From assembly GCA_027021365.1 (NCBI GenBank), contig JALUUM010000036.1:1-64000 (forward strand): a stretch of 64,000 bases of DNA, written 5' to 3'. The notes beneath the pieces are model-generated. The model saw only the letters and a list, made by a program, of their open reading frames with translations. It had not been told where the DNA came from and searched no databases. Made by a program: the position numbers and the translations under genes. The stretch is from Spirochaetales bacterium. GTDB taxonomy: Bacteria; Spirochaetota; Spirochaetia; SZUA-6. Shown one piece after another: positions 8,012 to 18,500 of the stretch; positions within the stretch are counted from its first letter, which is position 1; each line of letters starts with the position of its first letter.

Positions 8012-8836
8012 ATGAGTATCATCGATTCAATCTTTCTTGGTATAGTCCAGGGGCTTACCGAATTCCTGCCCGTATCTAGTTCGGGCCATCTTGCCGTAAT
8101 GAAATATTTTCTGGAGTTGAAGGATGTCCCAATTCTCTTCGATGTAATTTTACATGTGGGTACATTGATTGTCGTGCTGATATTCTTTAGAAGGAGGATA
8201 GCAGCTATTCTTGTTTCGATTTTTCACCTGATAGTCGGAGAGAGAAGTGAGGAAGACAGGGAAAACCTCTGGCTAACAGTGCTCATTATCTTTGCAACAC
8301 TGGTGACGGGGATTGTGGGAGTATTCCTCTCCAATTATGAGAACACCTTTACACGTAATATGCCATTCGTTTCACTGATGTTTCTCCTGACAGCAGTAAT
8401 TCTCCTTGTAGGTGGAAGGAGGAAGCTACCTGAAGGGGAGGCAAAGGGCTATAAGAAACTCTCCATTGGAAATTCTTTACTGGTAGGCCTTGCACAGGGT
8501 ATAGGAGTTCTTCCGGGTATATCGCGCTCCGGGATAACGATATCCTCCTCTCTATTTCTCGGTATGGAGAGAGAAAAGGCTGCGGAGTTTTCCTTTCTGA
8601 TTTCCATACCGGCAATTCTGGGAGCAGTCATACTGGAACTCAAGGATATTGGAAGATTGATAAAATTGGTCAGTGTAACCAATCTTCTGGTCGGATTTGT
8701 TACCAGTTTCATAACAGGATACCTTGCACTGGCTTTTCTCGTTAGGATCGTGAAAAGAGGAAGGATTTATGTGTTCAGTTTCTATCTTGTTCCTCTTGGA
8801 ATAACGGTTTTTGTTATTTCCATGATCATCCGATAA
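8012..8836 (+). CDS. uppP: Undecaprenyl-diphosphatase UppP (BacA)
   Basis: Membrane enzyme that dephosphorylates undecaprenyl diphosphate to regenerate the lipid carrier for peptidoglycan and other envelope polymers. 274 aa with about eight membrane segments. Both family motifs are intact: GIVQGLTEFLPVSSSGH near the N terminus and GVLPGISRSGITISSSL around residue 170. The ATG at 8012 is preceded by GGGAGGGG at a good distance. It lies between the lytic transglycosylase and ftsK, transcribed with them. Confidence 0.97.
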   Translation: MSIIDSIFLGIVQGLTEFLPVSSSGHLAVMKYFLELKDVPILFDVILHVGTLIVVLIFFRRRIAAILVSIFHLIVGERSEEDRENLWLTVLIIFATLVTGIVGVFLSNYENTFTRNMPFVSLMFLLTAVILLVGGRRKLPEGEAKGYKKLSIGNSLLVGLAQGIGVLPGISRSGITISSSLFLGMEREKAAEFSFLISIPAILGAVILELKDIGRLIKLVSVTNLLVGFVTSFITGYLALAFLVRIVKRGRIYVFSFYLVPLGITVFVISMIIR

Positions 8837-8852
8837 GATATATAACCGAAGT

Positions 8853-10988
8853 ATGAACGAAAGAAATGATATCAGAGAAATATTGATATTCATCCTCATA
8901 AGCACGGGTATGTTCCTCCTCTTTTCAATCGGATTTCGTTGGGTGAGTTCGGATTACGATAAACTCACCGGAATAATACGAATAATATCAGCGCCGGGAG
9001 ATTTTCTCTTTTCCGCTTTTCTATGGGTATCTTTTCTCGTTCCGTTGTATCTATTTGCCTATGCATTGATTCTCTCTTCGCCTTCCCGTGGTTTGAAAGA
9101 ACTGCTTTTGCTGAATGCTTCACTGGTGCCATTCCTGACTCTTGGCATACTGGTAAAGTTGATGTTTGCTACAGAGAGTGAGGGATCAGCTATCACGCTG
9201 TATCTCATTTTCCACTTCGGCAAAATTCCCTCATCGGTTGTAGTACTTCTTGTTTTCCTGATAGAGCTAGTTTTCATGTACAGGCTAGCAGTGGAATACG
9301 AGCCGGGGAAAGCGGATGGAAAAGAAGGGGAGGAGAGGAACTTCTCTGATGAGTTTTTTGACAACGATACGGAAACGGAAGAGAAAGGTGTCGAAACGGA
9401 TAGTGTTGATAGAGAGTTGATACTGCTTGAAGACAAGAGGGACGATGGAAAGGACTGGCAGGAGAAACGACAGGATGAGAGAGAAGGGCAGACAGTGAGG
9501 GAAGAGATAGCCGCTGAAGGTGTAATGGAGAATACCTCTTCAGATATCACTCCGGATAGCAGGAGGGAAATAGTTTCATCTACTCTACCGTATAAACTTC
9601 CAGTGCACAATGTTCTGAAGGATTATCCCGATGGCCGGTACTGGGAGATAGACGAGGAAACAGAGAGAGCGGCAGAGATACTGATGCAGACACTGGAGGA
9701 GTTCAAGATAAAGGCCGAATTGACAGGGATAAGGAAAGGGCCTGTTATTACGATGTTCGAAATTCTGCCGGCTCCCGGAGTAAAGATATCCAAGATAGTG
9801 AATCTTGCAGACAACATAGCGCTTCGGCTTGCGGCACTGCGAGTGAGAATAGTTGCCCCTATACCCGGAAGGCATGCCGTCGGGATAGAAATTCCGAACA
9901 AGAAGAGGAATGTCGTTTCCTTCAAAGAGATAATAACCCTGAAGGCATTCGAGGAAAGTTCTCTTGAGATACCGATAGTCCTCGGTAAGGATATAACAGG
10001 TGAGTCACGAATAGTAGATCTCGTTCAGACCCCTCATCTTCTCATAGCTGGTGCCACTGGTTCCGGTAAGTCGGTTTGTGTGAATTCGATAATCAATTCG
10101 ATTCTCTTTAAAAAATCGCCGGAACAGGTGAGAATGATTCTTATAGATCCCAAGATAGTGGAATTGAAGGTTTACAACGATATTCCGCATCTTTTGACCC
10201 CTGTGATAACAGATCCGAAAAAGGCATTTCAAGCTCTGCAATACTGTCTCGATGAGATGGAGAGAAGATACTCACTCCTCGATTCTCTCGGTGTAAGAGA
10301 CATTCATTCCTACAACAGTAAAGTCAGTGAGGAGAAGCTCACTGTAAAGCCACTCCCCTACATTGTTATTATAGTGGATGAATTCGCCGATTTAATGGCT
10401 ACTTCGGGAAGAGAGATGGAAGCTACCCTTGCAAGGCTTGCAGCGATGTCACGTGCTGTTGGAATTCACCTTGTTCTTGCCACTCAGAGGCCCTCCATCG
10501 ATGTTATAACAGGACTTATCAAGGCAAATATTCCATCAAGAATAGCATTCATGGTTGCCAGCAAGTTCGATTCCAGAATAATCATAGATACAGTCGGAGC
10601 CGAGAAGTTGCTGGGGAAGGGTGACATGCTTTTTACTGCGGCATGGGACCCGGTCCCTGTGAGGATCCAGGGTGCCTTTCTTTCCGAAGCGGAGGTGGAG
10701 GCGATTACGGATCACCTGCGAAGCCTTGGTAAACCGGAATACATAGATGACGAGATTTTCTTCGATGAGGATGGTGAAGAACTCTTCGAGGAAGCTGTCG
10801 ATGATCCGCTCATCGACAAGGCTATGGAAATAATATTTGCGGCCGGCAAGGCCTCTGCATCGTATCTGCAGAGAAGGTTGAAAATAGGTTACAACAGGGC
10901 TGCAAGGATAATCGAAGAATTAGAAAGAAGGGGAATTGTAGGGCCGCAGAATGGCAGCAAGCCGCGAGAGATAATCAAGGCACCATAA
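8853..10988 (+). CDS. ftsK: DNA translocase FtsK/SpoIIIE
   Basis: Membrane-anchored DNA pump that clears chromosome ends from the division septum. 711 aa. The N-terminal 150 residues hold about four membrane segments, followed by an acidic, low-complexity linker of about 100 residues. The motor has Walker A GATGSGKSVCVN near residue 400 and Walker B IVIIVDEFADLM near 505, then LATQRPSIDVITGLIKANIPSRIAF. The last 65 residues form the gamma winged helix (ASASYLQRRLKIGYNRAARIIEELERRGI) that reads DNA polarity sequences. It starts 16 nt after uppP and has no clear Shine-Dalgarno. Its 3' end overlaps the convergent thioesterase gene by 14 bp. Confidence 0.97.
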   Translation: MNERNDIREILIFILISTGMFLLFSIGFRWVSSDYDKLTGIIRIISAPGDFLFSAFLWVSFLVPLYLFAYALILSSPSRGLKELLLLNASLVPFLTLGILVKLMFATESEGSAITLYLIFHFGKIPSSVVVLLVFLIELVFMYRLAVEYEPGKADGKEGEERNFSDEFFDNDTETEEKGVETDSVDRELILLEDKRDDGKDWQEKRQDEREGQTVREEIAAEGVMENTSSDITPDSRREIVSSTLPYKLPVHNVLKDYPDGRYWEIDEETERAAEILMQTLEEFKIKAELTGIRKGPVITMFEILPAPGVKISKIVNLADNIALRLAALRVRIVAPIPGRHAVGIEIPNKKRNVVSFKEIITLKAFEESSLEIPIVLGKDITGESRIVDLVQTPHLLIAGATGSGKSVCVNSIINSILFKKSPEQVRMILIDPKIVELKVYNDIPHLLTPVITDPKKAFQALQYCLDEMERRYSLLDSLGVRDIHSYNSKVSEEKLTVKPLPYIVIIVDEFADLMATSGREMEATLARLAAMSRAVGIHLVLATQRPSIDVITGLIKANIPSRIAFMVASKFDSRIIIDTVGAEKLLGKGDMLFTAAWDPVPVRIQGAFLSEAEVEAITDHLRSLGKPEYIDDEIFFDEDGEELFEEAVDDPLIDKAMEIIFAAGKASASYLQRRLKIGYNRAARIIEELERRGIVGPQNGSKPREIIKAP

Positions 10989-11373
10989 ATTTAGCTTTTG
11001 CTTCAGCGATCACTGCTTTATCGGCATCGAATATCTGCCCACTCGTACTTATTATTTTGGAACGCACGCTCTCTATTTTCCCTTCTACATGGATGGATTT
11101 TCCCACATCAATTGGCTTTTTGTACCTTATCATTATTTCGGCGGTAAAGGCTAATTTACCGACACTTGCACATGCATGGGCCATTGTTTCATCGAGAAGC
11201 ATTGCAAGGTATCCGCCGTGTACGATGTTTTTCCATCCGGTGTAATAGGATGGAATTATCGTCGTGGTAATGGCTTTACCCTCTTCCGGATAGGCAAACC
11301 TGAGGTGTAACCCCTTTGCATTTCTGATTCCGCAACAGTAACAGTACTGATCGTCTTCGGGTATCTTTTCCAT
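10975..11373 (-). CDS. PaaI-type hotdog-fold thioesterase
   Basis: Probable acyl-CoA thioesterase, 132 aa, hotdog fold. It shows YCYCCGIRNAKGLHLRF, a Cys-rich entry motif common in one branch of the PaaI family, then NIVHGGYLAMLLDETMAHA, the active-site helix with HGG and Asp, and a C-terminal strand with GQIFDADKAVIAEAKAKF. I chose ATG 11373; the frame stays open further upstream, but that would place codons inside the tRNA gene. No good Shine-Dalgarno is visible. It lies about 27 nt after the tRNA-Ile2 gene on the same strand, so it may be read through from it. The substrate cannot be inferred. Confidence 0.85.
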   Translation of the reverse strand: MEKIPEDDQYCYCCGIRNAKGLHLRFAYPEEGKAITTTIIPSYYTGWKNIVHGGYLAMLLDETMAHACASVGKLAFTAEIMIRYKKPIDVGKSIHVEGKIESVRSKIISTSGQIFDADKAVIAEAKAKFMVP

Positions 11374-11399
11374 TATTTCATCTTGCTGCCAAAAAAAAA

Positions 11400-11473
11400 T
11401 GGGCCCACAGGGACTTGAACCCCGGACCAACGGATTATGAGTCCGCCGCTCTAACCAACTGAGCTATGGGCCC
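11400..11473 (-). tRNA. tRNA-Ile2 (anticodon CAU)
   Basis: Full cloverleaf on the minus strand: acceptor GGGCCCA/TGGGCCC, D arm with AGTTGGTTA loop, anticodon stem GCGGA/TCCGT with loop CTCATAA, variable TGGTC, and T arm with TTCAAGT. The CAU anticodon could be Met, but the arm GGACTCATAATCC closely resembles the E. coli minor isoleucine tRNA, whose C34 is changed to lysidine by TilS to read AUA. CCA is not encoded: discriminator A is followed directly by nine T (11391-11399). Confidence 0.93.
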
Positions 11474-11614
11474 CGATTGATAATAGTTCTATAGTATTGA
11501 CTATCTCTAATTCTCCCTGTAACAGAGTTTACCACAAACGAGCTTCCTGCTGTTCAGGTAAGATAAAGATACAAAAATAATCTTTCCTGTCAAGACCTCT
11601 CATGCATAAAAAGG

Positions 11615-12184
11615 TTATATTTTTTCTTCCAATTCACGAATCTTGTCTCGCAGTCTCGCTGCCTCTTCGTAATTCTCTTCGGCAACGGCTTTGTCGAGAA
11701 GCTCCTTCAGGATTTCCAGTTGAGATTTTGTTGAGACTTCCTGTATCTCCTTCGCCTCGGTGATGTTTTCCTGGTTCTGGTTTATCACATTTATCGATAT
11801 ACCTGCCTCATCGACAACTTCTTCGTCTATGTATATGGGGCACTTTACGCGTACCGCTATTGCAATGCAGTCAGAGGGTCTGGAATCAATGCTTATCTCG
11901 TTACTGTCCCGTTCGAGGACGAGCCTTCCGTAGAAGGTGCCCTCCTTTAACTCGGTTATCTCTATCCTGTTCACAGTGGCCTCAAGATGTTCCAGTACGG
12001 ATATCAAAAGATCGTGTGTCAATGGTCTTGGCATCTTAACATTACCCAGACCTATCAGAATAGATTGAGTTTCCGCAGTACCTATAAAAATCGGGACTGC
12101 CATGTCTGAACCTACAGGTCGTATCAGAACAGCATTACCCTGTTCCGCCTTTGCCACAGTCCAAACTTCAGCAGGAATCAACAT
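11615..12184 (-). CDS. Bifunctional nuclease (BFN/DUF151) domain protein with UVR motif
   Basis: 189 aa. Residues 1-140 are a BFN domain: MLIPAEVWTVAKAEQGNAVLIRP, IGTAETQSILIGL, LEATVNRIEITELKEGTFYGRL and SRPSDCIAIAVRVKCPIYI. The last 35 residues are a UVR (UvrB/UvrC-type) helical hairpin, LLDKAVAEENYEEAARLRDKIRELEE, a protein-interaction motif. BFN proteins are widespread, and some show DNase/RNase activity in the literature. It lies 4 nt after the small protein at 12189-12380 and is probably co-transcribed with it. The next gene downstream is the tRNA. Confidence 0.9.
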   Translation of the reverse strand: MLIPAEVWTVAKAEQGNAVLIRPVGSDMAVPIFIGTAETQSILIGLGNVKMPRPLTHDLLISVLEHLEATVNRIEITELKEGTFYGRLVLERDSNEISIDSRPSDCIAIAVRVKCPIYIDEEVVDEAGISINVINQNQENITEAKEIQEVSTKSQLEILKELLDKAVAEENYEEAARLRDKIRELEEKI

Positions 12185-12188
12185 ATTC

Positions 12189-12380
12189 CTAATTCCCCTT
12201 CGACTCTATGTATTTTCTTATTGCTTCATCATCGATATAGCCAAGAGATATGGCTATTTCACCAAAGAGCCGTTTATCCCCCTTTTTCTGGAGCTCGAGC
12301 ACCTCGTTAACCTGCTCTTCTGTCATGGCGCCTATTCTCTTAAGACCTTCTCCGATCTTCTCAGCGGTGTGTTCTTCCAT
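12189..12380 (-). CDS. Small protein resembling the GspE/MshE N-terminal module
   Basis: 63 aa, acidic and helical. The stretch LKRIGAMTEEQVNEVLELQ...LFGEIAISLGYIDDEAIRKYI has the pattern 'low-G, turn, E-x-L-x-x-A, L-G-E-I-h-h-x-L-G-Y-I' of the N-terminal module of type II secretion/pilus ATPases (T2SSE_N), here standing alone. No ATPase or secretion gene is nearby. It precedes the BFN gene by 4 nt and seems to lead that unit. No Shine-Dalgarno; a -10-like box ends six bases before the ATG. Function unknown; the domain resemblance is moderate. Confidence 0.7.
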   Translation of the reverse strand: MEEHTAEKIGEGLKRIGAMTEEQVNEVLELQKKGDKRLFGEIAISLGYIDDEAIRKYIESKGN

Positions 12381-12386
12381 ACATAT

Positions 12387-12415
12387 ATAATAGATAAAAT
12401 AGTTTGAGAAAGCAA
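12387..12415 (-). promoter_or_regulatory. Putative promoter at the start codon of the 63-aa gene
   Basis: Minus strand TTGCTT (12410-12415), 17 bp, TATTAT (12387-12392). Six bases separate the -10 from the ATG at 12380, and there is no Shine-Dalgarno. The -35 match is weak (3 of 6). Confidence 0.45.
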
Positions 12416-12454
12416 CAGGATGTTAAGCCCTGGAACCTATTTTTAACTTGATTT

Positions 12455-15400
12455 TCAGGAACCCCTGCAGAGGTACAGATAGATGCACTTTGCGCATACA
12501 TCCGTATCTTTTGTTTGTATAAAAGGAATTTCAGGGGATAGAATTTCACGAAAGATCATGGAGAGGAGGTATTCGAAGTCATCGAGGAGCACCATTTTAT
12601 CAGAATTTGAAAGTCCCGCGACGACAGGAAGGAGGTAGGGGGAGTCCGGATGAGAGGATTCTTTGATATATTTCTCCTCTATTGGATCGAAGAGAAAAAA
12701 GTATCCCTCCGGTACGGAAACATCCCCCTTTCTCTTTTTATCCCCGGAATTTACATAAATATAGATATAGAAGAGTACCTGTAAGCCGATAATCTGTTTT
12801 GAAATAACCTTGTGCCTCTCCAGAACATCATCCGTATTATCCAGTTCGGAAAGAGTACTATTCAACCTTTCCGGTTGAATAAGGGCTTCTTTGTCACGAA
12901 ATGAACTTCCCGTTTTGTAATCTATTATACTTTCGGAATTGCTGTGCCTGTCTATCCTGTCTATCGTACCCTTGAGACTGATATTCTGTCTAGTACTGTT
13001 GTGAAGGTTATCTCTGTCTATCTCAAGGATTGACCGTACAGTTGTTTCTGTGAGGATACCGGTTATCTTCTCTGACTTCAACCTTTCAAGTTCGCTGATA
13101 ATGGGTTCGGTTATCTTTGATGTCATATTCCAGGCTTTAATCCTGTTTATCCCTCTTTCAGAGCTGAAGCCGAATAGATTGAAAAACTTTTCAACGAGGG
13201 ATTCGATGTACGGTTCCAGATTCTCATATTCGGGGCCTATCTTGTAGAATAGAGAATCTTCAGAGTTTTTCTCTTTCGCTATTGCTTTTTTCATGATCTC
13301 TCTCATAATTGAATGAACTATCTGACCCCAGATTTGTTGATCTACACTCTCTATTAGTTCATCTCTCTGAGAGATGCCCGCAATCTTTTCATAGTAGAGT
13401 TTAAGAGGGCAATCCAGGTATTGCTTCAAAAGCGAAGGAGAATACTCAACCTTCAAGATGCGATCGATTATGTCTTGGTTCTTTTCAATCACTATCTTCC
13501 TGGGCCTCAAGGGTTTGAAATTCACATTAACCCTGTTGATTGGGAAACCCTCATTCTTTTCTCTCTCATAGGAATAAATTAGGCTCTCTATGTACCTGCT
13601 TCTCGTAGTTTCTTTTCCGTCTCTCTTCTTGGGGTAGAATATTCTTATCCTATTTGCATTTGCAGTAAGTGTGAAGAAATTATATGCAAAGAGAGCTTCC
13701 CACTTATGGTAATCCCGCATGCCAAATATTCTCTTTATATCAGGGGGAAGTATTGGATCGTACTTTCTGTTTTCAGGTAGGTTGCCCTCCAGTGCATCCA
13801 GAAGGAAGACCTCATCAAAATTTAAACCCCTGGTCTCCAGCATTCCGAGTATCTGTATACCCTTCAAGGGTGAACCTTCAAAGGGAACCACGGCCTTTTT
13901 TAGATAGTATCTTATGAAAGAGGCTATTCGTGTAAAGTCTGTTTTGCTATCTGCAGGATGGCCTGTCATATCTTGTATTCTGTTATCCAAATACTTCCAG
14001 TGATCGTCCAGGAATTTCTCCAGGTTGAATAGGGCGCGATATGCAATTGTGCTGTACTCCTTAAGAAACATTCCGCCACTTATCGAGTCGAACAGAAAGG
14101 AAACGATATTTTTCAAAAAGAAGGTTGTTGTACGGAGATTAGCAATTACGGGGAGAATAAATATATCGTTGATTCTTGAAATTGATGAAATGATACTGTC
14201 TTTCAGGTTTTCATCGATATCCAGCTTTTCAGTATCGAGCCTCTGCAATTCGGAAATTATGTCTTCGCAAGTTGCACGTATGACGTTGTTTCCGGCAATG
14301 ATATTCTCTACAAGATGAATGGCCTGCCTGAGCACCTCGTCTTTGGAGGGGTCAGAAAGTTTAACATACGGATGCCTGATGATTGCAAGGTAATCGCCAG
14401 TTCTGAACTTTCCCTCTTCGATGTTTTCCGTAAGTTTGAGTACCGAATCGAGAAGCTGAAACAGTGGTGTTCTGGAGAAGGGATACTGAAGAGAGATGTT
14501 AAATGGTATTCCGGATAACCTTGAAACAATATGGTGAATAACAGGAATTAGACTGGTAGGATCGGGAAGTACAATGGCTATCCTCTTGAGGGCAGCCAAA
14601 TCTTCATTCTTCTTGAAAAGATCTTCGATCTCCCTCGCTACGGAAGCAATTTCAGTTTCCTTATCCGGCGTCTCAAATAGTGAAATATCTGATTTACAGA
14701 GCCACTGTCCGTTCCCCGCATTTATCTCTCCGTGAAGGCCGAGCTCTTTCAGCATTTCTGACTGAAGGTGAAATGGTGATTCAGGGTTGTCCAGGCTTTC
14801 CTGATCCGTTCTTACTATGAATGTTGTATGAGGCCTCTTTATGAGATACTTGAACAACTTTTTTTCTGCATTGTTGAAAGAATGAAATCCTGTGATGAAA
14901 ACTCTGGAAAATCCGACTTCGATTTTTCCCTTCTCTGCATCTGCAGAGACGAATCTGTAAGTCATTCCTCTGGTGAATCTTTTCTTTTCCTGCATAATTC
15001 TGTTGTATTCGCCGGTGATCCTGGGAAGTATCTCGATGAACATCTTGTACTCTCTCTCGTATTCTCCCAGGTTCACGAATGACTTGTATTCTTCGAAAGG
15101 AGGATCCGTTTCCGATGCTTCTGAGTTTATAGATTCAACGGCATTGAGCATTTGCAATGCCCAGGGAAAGAAATCTATAAAGTTACTTCTTCCTTTAAGT
15201 AGTTCAGGATACTGCTTTTCCACTATTTCAAATATCCGGAAGGATGCCTCTACCTCGTCTGCCCTTACAGAACCGGTGTTCTCTTTCTTGTAGAGGTATT
15301 CGAACAGGTCGTCTGCAGTAAGCATCCTGGGTGGAATAAAGTTTTTTCCGTAGTATCGGGCAAAAACATCGAGGAGGAAGTATTGCATTCTTCTTGTGGG

Positions 15401-15502
15401 GAATACAAGAAGTACATTATCAATTTTTTCTCCGCAGGTATCTATTATGCATTTGACCGTTTCTTCTATCAGATCTGCTTCCGGCGGTACGATTCTTAGC
15501 AT
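12455..15502 (-). CDS. addB: AddB-like PD-(D/E)XK nuclease subunit
   Basis: Second subunit of an AddAB-type helicase-nuclease that processes double-strand breaks for RecA. 1015 aa. The C-terminal nuclease domain has YSPSLLKQYLDCPLKLYYEK and IIDYKTGSSFRDK. The Cys in LDCPLK together with the C-terminal CAKCIYLYLC (C1003, C1006, C1012) should hold the AddB [4Fe-4S] cluster. The N terminus (LLVFPTRRMQYFLLDVF) lacks a P-loop, as in some non-Firmicute AddB proteins whose helicase half is inactive and used for DNA recognition. It begins 3 nt after addA ends, so the two are translationally linked. Sequence is diverged from B. subtilis AddB, but partner and iron-sulfur motif make the call firm. Confidence 0.88.
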   Translation of the reverse strand: MLRIVPPEADLIEETVKCIIDTCGEKIDNVLLVFPTRRMQYFLLDVFARYYGKNFIPPRMLTADDLFEYLYKKENTGSVRADEVEASFRIFEIVEKQYPELLKGRSNFIDFFPWALQMLNAVESINSEASETDPPFEEYKSFVNLGEYEREYKMFIEILPRITGEYNRIMQEKKRFTRGMTYRFVSADAEKGKIEVGFSRVFITGFHSFNNAEKKLFKYLIKRPHTTFIVRTDQESLDNPESPFHLQSEMLKELGLHGEINAGNGQWLCKSDISLFETPDKETEIASVAREIEDLFKKNEDLAALKRIAIVLPDPTSLIPVIHHIVSRLSGIPFNISLQYPFSRTPLFQLLDSVLKLTENIEEGKFRTGDYLAIIRHPYVKLSDPSKDEVLRQAIHLVENIIAGNNVIRATCEDIISELQRLDTEKLDIDENLKDSIISSISRINDIFILPVIANLRTTTFFLKNIVSFLFDSISGGMFLKEYSTIAYRALFNLEKFLDDHWKYLDNRIQDMTGHPADSKTDFTRIASFIRYYLKKAVVPFEGSPLKGIQILGMLETRGLNFDEVFLLDALEGNLPENRKYDPILPPDIKRIFGMRDYHKWEALFAYNFFTLTANANRIRIFYPKKRDGKETTRSRYIESLIYSYEREKNEGFPINRVNVNFKPLRPRKIVIEKNQDIIDRILKVEYSPSLLKQYLDCPLKLYYEKIAGISQRDELIESVDQQIWGQIVHSIMREIMKKAIAKEKNSEDSLFYKIGPEYENLEPYIESLVEKFFNLFGFSSERGINRIKAWNMTSKITEPIISELERLKSEKITGILTETTVRSILEIDRDNLHNSTRQNISLKGTIDRIDRHSNSESIIDYKTGSSFRDKEALIQPERLNSTLSELDNTDDVLERHKVISKQIIGLQVLFYIYIYVNSGDKKRKGDVSVPEGYFFLFDPIEEKYIKESSHPDSPYLLPVVAGLSNSDKMVLLDDFEYLLSMIFREILSPEIPFIQTKDTDVCAKCIYLYLCRGS

Positions 15503-15505
15503 ATT

Positions 15506-18500
15506 CTATATCTCCATCCTCTCATTCTCCGTGATGTAGAGAAGGTGGCATTTGAATGTGTAATCGGGGTATATTTTCTTGAGTATTTCCAGGTACTCCT
15601 TCATCTGTTCGATATTTTCCGGTTCCTTTTTACCCAACTTGTAATCGATTATCTCCATAAGCCTATCAGCCTGGAAGACTATTCTGTCCACTCTTTTCAG
15701 GGCTGTCTCGCCTTTACCTGAATGGGCAACTATATCCAGCTCATTTCTAAAGTCTATATCTCCGATATAAAACCTCTTTATGTCTTCCCTGGAAAAGTAG
15801 TCGGTGATTCGTGCTTTCTCCTCTTTAGCTATCATGTAGGAGTCTGCAAGTTCTTCGAGGTGTAGGAGCAGTTCTTTTTCGTTACCGTATTTCTTTAGAT
15901 GTGATAACAATTCATGTATCAATTCTCCGTGCCGGGCCAGTTCAGGATCTTCGGGAATACTATGTGATTTGAATACCAGGTACCTCTTTTCTATATTACG
16001 CGTTAAGGTCCTTTTTGCACAGAATACAGAAAGGGAGAGTTCACCTTCGGTGCCTTCGTCCTTATTGAAATCCCGGTGGATGCTTTTTACTTCACCATAC
16101 TCCAGTTGAAGATCCGTATTTTCCTCTTTTATCTCTTTCCGGACCAGGCCGTTTCCAAGTACCAGTGCCGGAAGTTGGAGTGACCCGTTTTTCAACTTGT
16201 CGGCCAGTACAAGAACGGACAGTATATCTTTCGCTCTTGTGAAGGCAACGTAGAGAAGGTTTAGTTCAGCTATGAATCTCTTTTTCTGTTCCTCTTCGAA
16301 TATTATTCCCAGATTGCTGCTGATCTTTGCAAAGTTTGCCGGTATGTAATAGATTCTCCCGTTGTATACATAGTAGTTGTCGGTTGCATTCTTTTCCTTT
16401 GCAACGGGGATAATTACAACCGGAAATTCCAGTCCCTTTGCCTTGTGCATTGTCATTACATGAACACTGTTCCCCGCTTCTCCCGGTTCGATGGAATACT
16501 TGAGGCCGGATTGTCCTCTCGAAGACCATTCTTCAAGGAAGGATGAGATAGAAGATATGCCTCTCTCCTCGTAATCATGTATCACTTCGGCAAGCTTGAG
16601 CAGGAAGGGGGCCTGAAGAGGGAAATTATCGAATACCTTGAAAATAGAATAGAAATCCTGGAGGAGGTCATAAGGGGGAAGAAGCCCTGCCGACCTGAAG
16701 AAATAATCGATATAGGTATCCCATATTTCACTGAAATAAGAACTGAAAGCCTTGTACAGTGGACGTGATTTACCCATGAAGAATGATATGTCGATTTTTC
16801 TCTGCTTAATCGGAACATGTTCTGATAAGGGTTCTGTTTTTTTTCTTGATATTTCAGCATTCAGGATGTCGCCGGTAACAAAGGTAACGAAACTCAGGTC
16901 ATCGGGAGGGTACTCGAGAAATTTCATAAATGCCACTATTTCATTTACCAGGTTGGAAGATGATAGGGAAAGGGATTCGTCGGTTGTAGTTTCAATTCCC
17001 CTTTCTTCGAGGAGGTTAACTATATCCCTTATCTCATCGTTCTTTCGCACAAGAATGGCTATGTCTCCTTTTCTGTAGCCGTAATCGATGTATCTTTTCA
17101 CCTCTCTCGATGTTTCTTCATAGAGGAATGATTTTTCTTTTTGAGGAATTCGAGTGATCTTTACGTATCCCCTGTAGTCCGTTTCGTCCGAGACGGCCTC
17201 CTGAGTGCTGTTTGCGAAATTCTTTCTTATTGCATCCTGTATTGTCTGATTTTCTGTAACTGCTTCCACATTTTCGGGTGACCAGAATTGATTGTTGAAT
17301 CTTATTATCTCCCTCCTGCTTCTGAAATTTTGGGAAAGAGTAAAGGTCTCCACGCCGTGGTAACGGGCAGGAAGAAATTCGTCCATCAAGGTTGAAGGCT
17401 CCATCAGTTCTGCTCTTCCGCCCCTCCATTCATATATGGCCTGTTTCTTGTCTCCCACGAGCAGCATTGTCGCGCCTTGATATGACGAAAAGACCTCTTC
17501 TGTCAGAGGAGCCAATGCCTTGAATTGAAGTTCACTTGTATCCTGGAATTCGTCGAAGAGAAAGGATTTGAATCTGTCAGATAGTTTAAGGTAAAGATAC
17601 GGAACTGCTTCCTCGGGATAGGGGAGTGAATCTTTGGAAATCGAGCTCCAGCGCTGGAATAGTTCCCTTATTCTGTTGCTCAGCTCACTCACATAGAGGA
17701 CGTGATTTCTTCGCTCTCTCCACTGTTTCATGAAACCTTCGAACAGGTAAGCCACATCCGAGGCCGAATATACACTTAAATCTTCGAGTAGTTTATCGAG
17801 GGAATTATGGACATCCTTCCACAGTTTTTCCCACACGGAAATAAGCATATCTCTCTCCGGGGCTCTCTTTAGAATGAATTTATCAAGCATGAGGGACTGC
17901 GATCCGGAAAAAATTGCTTTGGAAGTTATACTCTGTATGAGTCGTCTGTTATATTTTTTTTCTCTTTCCAGCAATTCGAGCTCTCCGCGAAGGGATGCTC
18001 TAATCTTGTTGCCATTGAGGTAGTTCGAGTACCTTGCAATAAAGTCATTAAACGGCTTGAGATTCTTTTGAAAGTTTCCAAGATCGGTAAGGATAGTCTC
18101 CCATGTAATTCCTCCCGAGAGTGCTCTGTCGATTCTTAAGTCGTGTTTTAGGGACTTTTCGAAAAATTCCCTCAGTTTCCCTTTGATGATGTTTTCTATG
18201 TCATTTCTATGTTTCTGTTCCGTTGCTTTCAGCCTTTTCAGAAGTCTCTTAGTTTCATTCCAGGTTCTCTCTTCGAGAGTAAGGCTTTCCAGGTAATCAT
18301 TGAGGAAATTGTCCAGTTCGGTATCATATTCTATCTCAATCGATGTGTCGGGGGCTATACCGAGTTCAGGAATCAGTACACGTATTATGGATGTCATAAG
18401 GGAATCTATTGTTCTTACATTGAAATCACTGTAACAGAGGAAGAGGTTTTCAAGTAAGCGGGCTGCTGTTTTTGAAATGATTTCGGTGAAGTCACCCTTC

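Noticed and set aside
8820..8852. A leaderless promoter for ftsK
   Set aside because: A TATATA/TATAAC box lies 6-8 bases before the ATG, but no -35 box of any quality stands at 16-18 bp; ftsK is more likely read from the uppP transcript.
9059..9610. A Ser-rich 183-codon frame antisense to ftsK
   Set aside because: It mirrors the Glu/Asp-rich FtsK linker; acidic codons read backwards give Ser and Phe.
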